Positions 55,034-64,000 of a stretch of 64,000 nt of DNA are shown here, one piece after another. The notes beneath the pieces were generated by a model. That model saw only the letters and a program-made list of their open reading frames with translations, had not been told where the DNA came from and did not search any database. The stretch is from positions 434,001 through 498,000 of the forward strand of contig NC_084776.1 of assembly GCF_028858725.1 (NCBI RefSeq), written 5' to 3'. This stretch comes from Colius striatus (lineage: Eukaryota > Chordata > Aves > Coliiformes > Coliidae). Position 1 is the first letter of the stretch, and each line of letters starts with the position of its first letter. The position numbers and the translations under genes were made by a program.

Positions 55034-56085
55034 CTTTAATGGGCCAGGTCAGCCTGCAGTGGGGCAGACAGAGCCTTGGGGTTCTGCTGCACAGAACTCA
55101 GCACCGCTGGTTCTGAGCACGTCCTGCCTGCAGGGACAGTGCCGGGGGCTGCCAGGCTGGGGGAGCCTGGAGGGCTCCTGGGCAAGGTGTGGACCAACTG
55201 CTGCGAGCCAGGCGCTGGGCTGGGCTGGGTCCGGGCAGTTCAGGCCTCGCTGCTCCTGGACACTGCAAAGGGGCTGCAGGTTCTGTGCAGCCAGAAAGCG
55301 TCACTGTCCCTTGATGGCTTCTGAAAACAGCACAGAGCTGTTCTCCAGGCCAGCTGGGGTGTTGACAAAGGGAGAGCTGTGCTGTGCCAGCAGTGAGGGC
55401 GCATGGGACAGGGCTGTGTGGGAGCTGTGCCCTGGGACGTGGCAGCAGTCTGGGCCCTCATCCTGCTGCGCCTGCCACAGCCCCGGCAGCTCTTGTCAGC
55501 AGCACTGCCCACGTCCCTTTGCCACAGGGGAGCTGCCAGAGGATGTGTCCCAGTGGGTCCTTGACCACTGCAGCCTGGAGGACAGGATCTTCCCCACTAC
55601 CCCCCAGTCCTGCTGCTTCCAGTGCTACACCAGCATGGCTTGGAACGATGGCCACATCCAGACCCTGTCCTGCATCCTGTTCTGTTCCTTCATGGGGTCT
55701 GGCACTGAGAGAAGAGATACAGGCCCTGAGACCCCACATGTCTGCTGCCAGGGGCAGACAGCACTGCCCCATGCTGAAAGCAGAGAGGAGGGGCTCTGAA
55801 TGTCCCTGTCACCTTCCCTGTCCCACCTCTGCTGGCAGCCGGTGCCAGCCCCGGGCTGCAGCCGCAGCAGCAGGAATCCAGCGTCCCCAGGACAGGCTGG
55901 GCACAGGGCAGCCTGGGCATCCCCCCAGCACCCTCAGCCCTTCATTCCCAGCCTCTGAGCCAGCAGAGCAAGGGGAAAATAAATGCTGGAGTTCCCCATC
56001 ACCTCCTGCACCTTCCTGCCCCTGGCAGCACTGGCTGAGCCCCCCGGCAGCCCCCGAGCCCCTTCACGCAGCCCCCACCTGGGGC
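55034..56085 (-). other. TMC6: TMC6 3' UTR with ATTAAA poly(A) signal
   Basis: On the minus strand ATTAAA lies at 55034-55039, 1.05 kb after the TMC6 stop; no AATAAA is found closer on that strand. The plus-strand open frames of 246-322 residues here match nothing I know. Confidence 0.6.
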
Positions 56086-59000
56086 TCAGGCACGTCTCTC
56101 TCTCTGCTGGTAAACGGAGTGAAGCTTCTGAATGAGAAATATCTTATCTTCTCCTTCCTGCAAGAGCAGAGACGTGGCAGTGAGCAGCCTGGGCCGTGCG
56201 GGCGGCAGCGGGGCCGGGCGAGGGGCAGCGCTGGGCTCACGCACGTTGGCGATCTGCTCCCGCAGCAGGCGGATGATCCTCCGCTGGCCCCGCACCACCT
56301 GGATGTTGAAGTAGATCACGGCTCTGAAACAACAGGCAGGACGGGAAGCTGAGGGATGCTGTACCTGGCTGGGGCTGTGGGAGCCTCAAAGCGTGAGCCC
56401 AGGGCTCAGCCTCGGGTCTGTACTCACAGAAGGACCCCGGACACGAAGAACAGGAGGGAGGGGTTCTCCACCACGTGCTGGTGGACCCAGGTGAACCAGG
56501 TGATGTTTGGGTTGGACTTCTCCAGCACTTGCACCCAGGTCTTCCCTGACTTGTAGATACTTTCCAGCCCTCGGAAGGGACCACAGTTTTCCGACGGCCG
56601 CACCCTGAGAGGACAGACCGAGGGGGCTGGTCAGAGCTCTGACAGCCCCTGTCCCCAGCCCAGGGCATGGCCTGGCCTCAGCTGTGCAGCCTTCCAGGCA
56701 CCAAGCCTCGCCCGCCCCAGCCATCCCCAGTTCCTGCATCAGGAACAGGTGGGAACAGCTGGAAGACGTGAGCACAGGCCAACTGCTGCTGGGCAGCATC
56801 TCCCTGTGCTGGGCAGCGTCTGCTCCGTGTGCCATCAGGGCCAGGGAGCTGTTGTCTCCCCACGTCCCTCTGCCAGGCAGGTGGCAGTTCTGTGCCCTGA
56901 GCTGTGCTCTGGGGGTACTCACGACCAGATGGTGTAGGAGAGGAAAACGGCTGCACCCAGGAAGGACGGGAAGCAGAGCAGGGTGATGAAGACAGTGCTC
57001 ATGTGAGATGCCTGCCAGGGCTTGCTGGGGGACTGGCAGTTCTGCATCAGGCTGGTCTGCAGACAGGGAGCAGAATTCCACACGCTGACAGAGCACAAGC
57101 AGGACATCTGCCCCCACCTCAGCAGCCCATCCTCCCACCCGCCAGCCTGGGTGAGTTCAGGGACACCCTGTTCCCAGCAACGCCTCCTCCCTCCCAGGAG
57201 GGTCTGGCTGCACCGAGCTCTGCTGTGGCAGAGGCTGTGCCAGGGCAGAGCATCACTGCAGGGCTGCCCGTCGTGGCACACATGGGGAGCTGCAGGGGTG
57301 GGGAGGCTTCACACCTTTTTGATATAGAACAGCAGTAGCAACTTCAGCATCTGCACAGCAGGCAGGAGCGGGGCAAAGAGAACACCGAGCCTGGGAGAGG
57401 AGGGGGGAGATGAGCTTGTCCTGGGTCTGAGCCCCATGGAGGGCAGAGCTGGGCAGCCACAGGGCACCCACGGCCAGGTCTGGCTTTGGTAATGCAAAGA
57501 GAAACTCCACAAAGGGCCTGGGGCTGGGCAGTGGGTGAGATCCCACTGACCCCGGGGCAGCTGTGGCTTCTGCAGCTCCCGGGTGTTGCAAGTGGCATCT
57601 CCCCATGGCTCTCACAGACCTCCCGGCTGGGTGTGTGGCTGTAAGGTGCTGACACTTGGTGCTGTGACTGCCAGCCCACCCGTCTGGCTCATCCCACCCA
57701 TGTAGAGCTGATGGGGGTCTCCCACAACCCCCCTCAGCAAGATGTGCAGCTCCCCATGGCTGGTCCCTGCCAGCCACAGGGCTCCCAGGGGACCATGAGG
57801 CGTTTGGCAGCAGAGCCATGAGCTGTGCTGGGCAGGAGGCACCTCACCAGGTCAGAGTCTGCCCATAGATCAGCTCCAGCACGTTCCGGGCGATGTCAAA
57901 CTCGGGCCTCTGGTTTCTCCTCAGCCTCTTCTCCAAGATCAGCCTGGGAAGGAGGGGAGCTCAGCTCCTGCTCTCCCGCTGCAGGGCACACTCAGCACCC
58001 TGCTGCCCCTGACAGCCTGAGGCTCCAGCGCAGCATCACGGGGCTGCCACCCCAGCAGGGGCACAGTACCTCCAGACCAGCTCCCCGAAGAGCATGTCCA
58101 GCAGGGTGAATATGAAGTCCATCACCACGAAGCGATACAGGTCCTGCCCCACACACGTCTCCCAGCACTGGGGCGACAAGCAAAGGTGGCGTTGAGTGGG
58201 TGATGGGGCCTCTCTTCCCCCATGATTTTCCCATGGACCCTGTGGGACTTTTTCCCCTCCTGCAGCCCTTTCCCCAGCCACCCCACATTTGAGGTGCCCA
58301 TGTCTGGCTGTCACCCTCCCTTCCCAGCAATGGCGCAGGTGGTGCCTGCAGTGCTGTCCAGCAGATGCTTTGCTGCCAGAGCCCTGTCCGTGTTGGGACT
58401 GCAGCCTTGGCTTTGCTCCACCCCCCGGGCAAGGAGCAAGGCACAAGGGATGGTCTGGATGGCACAGCCCAGCTGTCTCACGCCAGCAGCGTGTGCTCCT
58501 TGTGCTGACCTGCACAGAGCCCAGCCCCACGCGGCAGCCCTGACCTGCTCTGTGGAGCAGACAACTCTCCGGCTGAGCCACTGGTAGCAGAGCAGGCCAA
58601 GCACCACCATCTTCAGAATGAGGTTCCTGGGGAGCAGGAGGGGAACTGTGAGTCTCTGAGCCCTGGGGTGGAGAGACTAAACCCCATGGACCCCAAAGCC
58701 ATGGGGAGGGGATGCAGGACAGTGGCTCTGCCCCAGCCTACCTGCAGATTGCCACGTAGACCCGTGCCACAGGGGAGTCCTGCTTCTCCCACATGGCCAG
58801 CAAGTTGTACAGGTGGGGCATCAGCACATTGAGGAGGGACACAACGAGGGGCAGGAGCAGCAGGATGGCTTCCTGACGCCACTCACTGCTGCCCTGTGCT
58901 CGCTGGTCCTGCTGAACCTGGCGAGCAGGTACCAGGATGAAGGGTGGCTGCCAGCAGCCCAGCGCCCTCAGGGAGGGCAGCAGACAGACAGGCCGGGAAG

Positions 59001-62000
59001 GGAGCTGCAACACGGCTGCCCCTGCCTCCCTCCCCAGTGCTCCAGCCCCTCAAGAACAGGGCAGGAGATCCCAGGGCAAAGGGGCAGCACTCACCCCGTG
59101 CATGTGCTCTGAGAAGTAGTGCACAGCCAGCACACAGCCCAGCACCGTGCCCAGCGAGAGCCCCCAGGCCAGGAGCAGCACAGCCCAGTGCCCCAGGCGC
59201 TGGCAGAGGCTCCGGGGGCGGGCGCGGGAGCGCTGCTCTGCCAGCAGCTCCTGGAAGAGAGCAGAGACAGTGCTGCTGAACACGCTCCGCCTTCGGCTCT
59301 GGAGCGAGGGTTTGTCCTGCTGCACCAGGTGGGACCCAGAGGGCTGGTGCACGGCTGGGTCGGGGGGATTTGCAGCTGCAGGGCTCCCTGTGCAGCGGGA
59401 AGGGGAGGGGTGCTGAGCCCTGGCTCTGCGTGGCACAGGGACTGACTCCAGCCCAGACTCTCACCTTCAGCTGTGTGCAGATGTTCTCACACTGCAGCTT
59501 CACTGAGCGCCTCTGGATCACTTTGAAGTCCCAGGCACAGAAGACTTTGAGAGCCAGGTCCCCCGTGGAGCTGCCCACGCGGTAGCTCTCCCCGAAGGAG
59601 CGGGACATGCTGCAACAAAGGGAGTGTCAGCCCCAGGCAAAGGGGCAAAGGAGGCGGTGCTGGAGGTGCTGGGGACCCACCTGTACACCAGCAGGATGCA
59701 GGTGATGAGGAAGGAGACCCCAACACTGAACATGTAGGCCAGGGGCATGTTGTAGGGCAGCGGGGGGGCTGTGAGGGCGCAGGTGCTGCCGTTGGGGCTC
59801 GAGGCGCAGGGGTCGTTGAGGGTGACGTTGCTGTAGTAGCCATAGTAGAGCAGCGAGTGAGTGAAGTAGCCCTGTGGGAAAGTGCATGATGGGGCCCATG
59901 GTCAGTGATCCTGCTGCTGCCTGCAGCTCTCTGCCCAGCCTGCACGTCTGTGCCATCCCCTGTGGCACAGAGCCCTGGGCTGGGGTAGCAGCAGGCATCC
60001 CTTCTGCACCCACAGCCCTGGCTGTCCCAGGGCCCTTGCTGTGCGAGTGCAAGGGCTGGGGCATCCCTGTGGGGGGATGTAGGGCTGAGCCCCAGGATTG
60101 GGGAAGCTCCTGGCCTGGGGACGGGCTGGCACTGTGTGCCCATGGTGCTCACCGCTCCTGTGAGGAGCTCGAGGCCAGTGAAGGGCTGGGAGCTGGCCGA
60201 GGCGGGGGGGTACACAGCCTGCAGGGCCACCACAAAGACGAGGAGGATGAGGAATGAGATGATGTTGAACATCAGGAGCGTCTTGAGGAAGAGGAAGTAG
60301 GAGAGGACACTGGAGCCGAAGCGGCTGCCGATCTGCTTCAGGGCATAGTGCCAGGGTTGTGCAGCGAGGAGCAGCGAGAGGAGCCTGTACCAGAGACCCC
60401 GGCAACCCTGGGGAGAGAGAGCCTGGGGAGAGCACCAGCGCCAGAGCCTGTTCCAGAGCCCCCAACAGCTGCTGCACAGACCCCTGCCCCAGACTTACGA
60501 GGATGATGTAGTCTCCGGACCACCCGCACGGAGAGGAGGGGGCCTGGAGCTGGGTGTGCTGCCTGGGGGGGCCCCTCTGCCTGCTCAGCTCCCGCCTGCC
60601 CCGCAGAGAGGGATGTCAGAGGGCGGCACAGGCCCCGGGACAGCTCTGGCTGCGGGAGCCCTGCCTGGCTGGGGCCCACGGGACAGGACCTACCGGAGGA
60701 TGCGTTTCTCTGCCAGGCTGAGGGGCACGGTGAGCAGCATGTGGCTGCGCTGGCTGGGTGAGAGGTTCAGCAGCTCCTTCACCAGCAGATTCCGCTTGTC
60801 TGGGGCACAAGAGGCTTAGTGGGACACAGCTGTCCAGGACACAGCATGTCCATCCCCAGCCCAGTGTGGGGACAGTGCCCAGCACCAGGACGGTGCCCAG
60901 CACCGCCTGCTCCCGCTCACCCTCCAGCGTGGCCCTGGCAGGGTCGGTCTCCAGGTCGTAGTGCCGCAGGCTGGGCCGTGCCGAGCGGCAGAGCTGCTGC
61001 AGGGGAGGGCGGCTGCTGCGGCGCCGCAGCCGGGCCGTGCGGTTGTAGTACTGGGAGATGATGGCCCCGCGGCTGCGGCCTGCGGGCGACAGCGAGACGG
61101 GGGGTGGGAGGCCACGGGAGAGCAGGGCAGATGGGAGAGCTCTCCCGGAGGGCTCCTGGGGCTGGGGAGGGTGGAAGGGTGGGTGGCACCTACCGATGGT
61201 GCGGCTGGGCATGCTGGCGAGGATGCGCAGGGAGGCAGAGGAGTAGCCGGGCTGCTGGTCGCCCTGCCCGGGCTCTGGCCAGGCCACAGCACAGGCATCT
61301 GGGGGGGGCAGGTGTGCTGCATGCTCTGGGACTGGGAAAGCAGGACAGAGATTTGGTGAGAGCCAAGGCAACCACATCTCCAGTCCCTCTGGCCCCGCTG
61401 CCCTGCTCCAGCATGGAGGCCAGGCGCCTGTGCTGCTGTCTGCTCCTGCTCGAGCACCCTCTTCTCTGGGGACAGCGTCCCCAAGGACACATCTGTCTCC
61501 CTGCCTGCACTGGTGAAGACATCAGTGGGCTTTGGTTGCAGCGTTGGCACAAGCCCAGGCAGGGTCTGACAGCAGCTGGACTGGGCACACACCGTTGCCA
61601 TCCCACCCCACTGCAGCCACGGTGATTTACCTCTGCCCCTCGCCTGTAGCTCCAGCTCCAGATCCGCCTCTATCAAGCTGCTCTGCTCCTGGATGAGCTG
61701 GTGGAAGGAGGTGTGCAGGGCTCCTTCATTGTCCGGGCTTGGCTCCTGGCTGCAGACACAGAGCTGCTCACCTTGGGCTGGGCGCTTGGGCTTGGGGATG
61801 GAGCCGTGGCGAAGCTCCAGCACCAGCCCAAAGCCCGGCCACGCCACTGTGGCACGAGCACCGGCTGCCTGCCGGGCACAACGGCCGCTGTCTCCCGCAG
61901 AGTCCCGCGGCACGGGCAGCGGGAGGGCACGGGCAGGACAGACCCACACTCACTCGTCGCTCTCGGCGTCCTCTGGGACGCGGAAGCTGAAGGCGGTCGG

Positions 62001-62009
62001 ATGGGCCAT
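56086..62009 (-). CDS. TMC6: Transmembrane channel-like protein 6 (EVER1)
   Basis: ER multi-pass membrane protein; human TMC6 forms a complex with TMC8 and CIB1, and its loss causes epidermodysplasia verruciformis. It has 19 coding exons on the minus strand, from 61954-62009, 61631-61749, 61194-61331, 60921-61079 and 60694-60799 to 56245-56323 and 56086-56157. They total 2412 nt, or 803 aa (human 805). The N-terminus [20 protein letters not shown] resembles human TMC6, as do [36 protein letters not shown] and GLELLTGAG. The TMC signature [13 protein letters not shown] is at residues 561-573. The end [20 protein letters not shown] is TMC6-like, not TMC8-like. About ten membrane segments lie between residues 255 and 770. 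It is head-to-head with SYNGR2 and tail-to-tail with ARL16. Confidence 0.96.
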
Positions 62010-63001
62010 CCCGCTGCGCCCCGCGCCCGTCCGGCTCGGCTCACGGCCCTACCACGGCGAGCGCCGGCGTCAGGCAGCCCCGCACCGCCGGCACCTCGAC
62101 CCCCGCGGCCCCCCGGGAGCTGCCGGCGCTCGGCAGCGCTGCGCTGCGGCGCCTGGGGCGGGCGGCAGCGCGGGGCTGAGCCCGCGGCAGGAAGGAAGGA
62201 AAGTTGGCGGCGGAGGCACGGAGCAGCCTCCGCAGAGCAGCGGCGGGGGCTCGCACCGGCCCCGGAGCCCGCCCGCCGCTCCGGGACAGGGCCGCGGCCG
62301 GCCCGGACCGTGGGAGCGTCCGAGCGGCCCCCGGCCGCGGCACCGGCGGCTCGGGAAGGGCGCGGTGGGCTCGTAGCCCCGGGGCGGGCGCCGCCGCCGC
62401 TTCCCGCCCCTACAGCAGCCGCGGCGAGCTCCGCCCGGCACGGGGTGAGGACACCGGAGCACGGACGGTTTGCCAGCGCCGTCCCGGGACCAGAGTGGCT
62501 CCCGCGCCGGCTCCTTCCTCCCCTCCCTCTTCCTCGCCCCGCCCGCGCCCCGCTCCCGGCCCGACCCCGTCCCAGCACGGGGGCCCCTCGCACGCCCGGT
62601 ACCAGGAACCGCCGCGTCGCGCCCCGGGGCTGCCGCCGCCGCCGAGCACGAGGCAAGCGCGGCGCCCCGGGCCGGGCCCCAGCGCAGAGGGCGGGGAGCA
62701 GGGCACCCGCACAGCCCGTCGCTCCCGCCACCGACCGCGCCCACCGCGCTCACCGGGCCCCGCCACCGGCGGGAGGCGTCGGGAACCGTCCGGCGCTGCC
62801 CCGTCCCCGCAGCCGCGGCACCGGGAGGGACGGGGCGGTGCGGCTGCAGGGCTGTGGAACGGAGCCGGTCCCTCCAGCCCGAGCACGGCTCGCTCCGCCC
62901 CCGCCCCCTGCTCCTACCCCTGCCTAGCCCATCCCGGCCCATCCCTCTCCGGGGCGGTGTCGCGCAGAAGCAGCAGCGACCGCGGCGGCGGCTGCGGCGC
63001 G
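62010..63001. promoter_or_regulatory. TMC6/SYNGR2 bidirectional CpG-island promoter region
   Basis: One kilobase of very CpG-rich sequence between the divergent start codons, with many GC boxes and no TATA box. No TMC8-like exon is seen here. Long open frames on both strands (up to 430 residues) are Pro/Arg/Gly-rich artefacts of composition. A non-coding first exon of TMC6 may lie here. Confidence 0.7.
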
Positions 63002-64000
63002 ATGGAGGGCGGCGGCGCGTACGGGGCGGCCAAGGCCGGCGGCCCTTTCGACCTGGGCCGGTTCCTGCAGCAGCCGCAGGTCCTGGCGCGGATCGCCAGC
63101 GCGGTGAGTCCGGCCGGGGCGGGACGGGGCCACTCCGGGCTCGGCTCCGCCGGGCCCGGCCTCCCCCCGCGCTGCCTCTCTCGCGGCACAGCGTTCCCTT
63201 CCCTCCCGCCCGCCGGCTCCGGGCTCCCCCGACCCGGCTTCCCCGTCCTAACAGCTCGCCCCAGGGCCCGCTTGGCCCGGCCGTCCCCTGCCCTGCCCCG
63301 GCACAGCTGCGGAGCGGGCGCTCAGCCCAGCCCCGGCCGGTGCCCCGGGCCTGGCGGGACCTCACGGCCCCGGTGCTGCCCGCCGGACACCCGCTTCCTC
63401 CTCTGCAGGTCTTCGCCCTGGTCGTCTTCTCCTGCCTGATCGGGGAAGGCTACAGCAACTCGCCCATTTCCTCCGAGCTCTTCTGCATCTTCAACCGCAA
63501 CGAGGACGCCTGCCGCTACGGCATCGGCATCGGCGTCCTCGCCTTCCTCGCCTGCATCTTCTTCTTCATGGTGGACATCTACTTCCCCCAGATCAGCAAC
63601 ACCACCAACCGCAAGTACCTGGTCCTGGCGGATCTCGGCTTCTCAGGTAGCAGCAGCCACAGGGCAGGGCTGCGCCGTCCGCCCCTGCCACAATGGCTGC
63701 CCTTGTCCCGTGACGTGTCTGCCGGTGCCTGGCAAAGGGAGCAGCTCCGTGCTGGCTCGCTGCCCGCGGGCCATGCGCTGCTGCTGGACGCGCTCCAAGG
63801 AGCCGCAGGGAGCCGCGCTGGCCTCGGCCTCCCCTCCGTGGCAGCGGCAGCGCGGTGGGAGCAGGGTTGGGCCTGGGGACCTGCCTGGCCGCGGCCGCGG
63901 CCCCTCACGCCGCCTTCCCTCACGCAGGTCTCTGGACGTTCCTCTGGTTCATTGGCTTTTGTTTCCTGACTAACCAGTGGACGCTGGCTGAGCCTGTGCT
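63002..64000 (+). CDS. SYNGR2: Synaptogyrin-2, first three exons (partial)
   Basis: Four-pass MARVEL-domain vesicle protein (cellugyrin), found in small transport vesicles outside neurons. Exons 63002-63103, 63409-63646 and 63928 to beyond the window end. Start MEGGGAYGAAKAGGPFDLGR is close to the human MESGAYGAAKAGGSFDLRR. Membrane segments: VFALVVFSCLIGEGYSN; the conserved FNRNEDACRYG loop; IGIGVLAFLACIFFFMVDIY; and in exon 3 LWTFLWFIGFCFLTNQWTLA. The C-terminal part, with the fourth membrane segment and the Tyr-rich tail, is outside the window. Introns are GT-AG. The ATG is in the context gcgATGg at the edge of a CpG island. Confidence 0.96.

Noticed and set aside
56086-62009. TMC8 as the identity of the TMC gene
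   Set aside because: N-terminal [13 protein letters not shown] and C-terminal [14 protein letters not shown] segments match TMC6 as I know it, and the 803-aa length fits TMC6 (805) better than TMC8 (about 726).
62070-63439. Open frames of 400-430 residues between TMC6 and SYNGR2
   Set aside because: CpG-island artefacts; they contain no TMC8-like or other known segment.

Overview
This is a GC-rich, gene-dense vertebrate nuclear window that I read as avian. The reasons are CR1 LINE 3' tails in both orientations (about 21222, 28808 and 48988), an interspersed repeat that resembles a common bird LTR, short introns, many CpG islands, and proteins that look like bird versions of human 17q25.3 genes. 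That block lies on a microchromosome (chromosome 18) in chicken; assignment to a species or chromosome here is inference.

Layout, left to right: the last two coding exons of ARHGDIA (+); complete P4HB (+, 11 exons, 518 aa, KDEL end) behind a TATA/CCAAT/ERSE promoter; complete PPP1R27 (+, 154 aa); complete MCRIP1 (+, 96 aa) behind two perfect CREs; a 4.5-kb interval with minisatellites; GCGR (-, 13 coding exons, 498 aa); a 7.4-kb gene-poor interval with an unexplained CpG island near 32.5-33.9 kb; SLC25A10 (-, 286 aa); MRPL12 (-, 201 aa); HGS (-, 21 exons, 752 aa); ARL16 (+, 203 aa), head-to-head with HGS; TMC6 (-, 19 coding exons, 803 aa), tail-to-tail with ARL16; and the first exons of SYNGR2 (+), head-to-head with TMC6 and cut by the window end. 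For every complete gene I set the splice boundaries by hand, and the summed exon lengths are divisible by three with a terminal stop codon.

The ARHGDIA-to-ARL16 order and orientations mirror the human block exactly. After ARL16 the order departs from human: TMC6 and SYNGR2 follow directly. TMC8, which in human lies between TMC6 and SYNGR2, is not seen in the 1-kb TMC6-SYNGR2 spacer.

The genes are mostly housekeeping: Rho regulation, ER oxidative folding, phosphatase targeting, ERK/CtBP signalling, hepatic glucagon signalling, mitochondrial transport and translation, ESCRT-0 sorting, an ARF-like GTPase, and membrane proteins. The most notable observations are: (1) ARL16 intron 1, which has no usable GT donor but fits a minor-spliceosome AT-AC intron (ATATCC donor, TCCTTAAC branch site, terminal AC) and gives the right frame; (2) a seven-copy 21-bp array in the HGS/ARL16 bidirectional promoter, each copy pairing an ETS-type CTTCCGG with a GC box; (3) an exact six-copy 36-bp array between HGS and MRPL12; (4) a repeated MRPL12 mitochondrial presequence; and (5) the synteny junction and missing TMC8.
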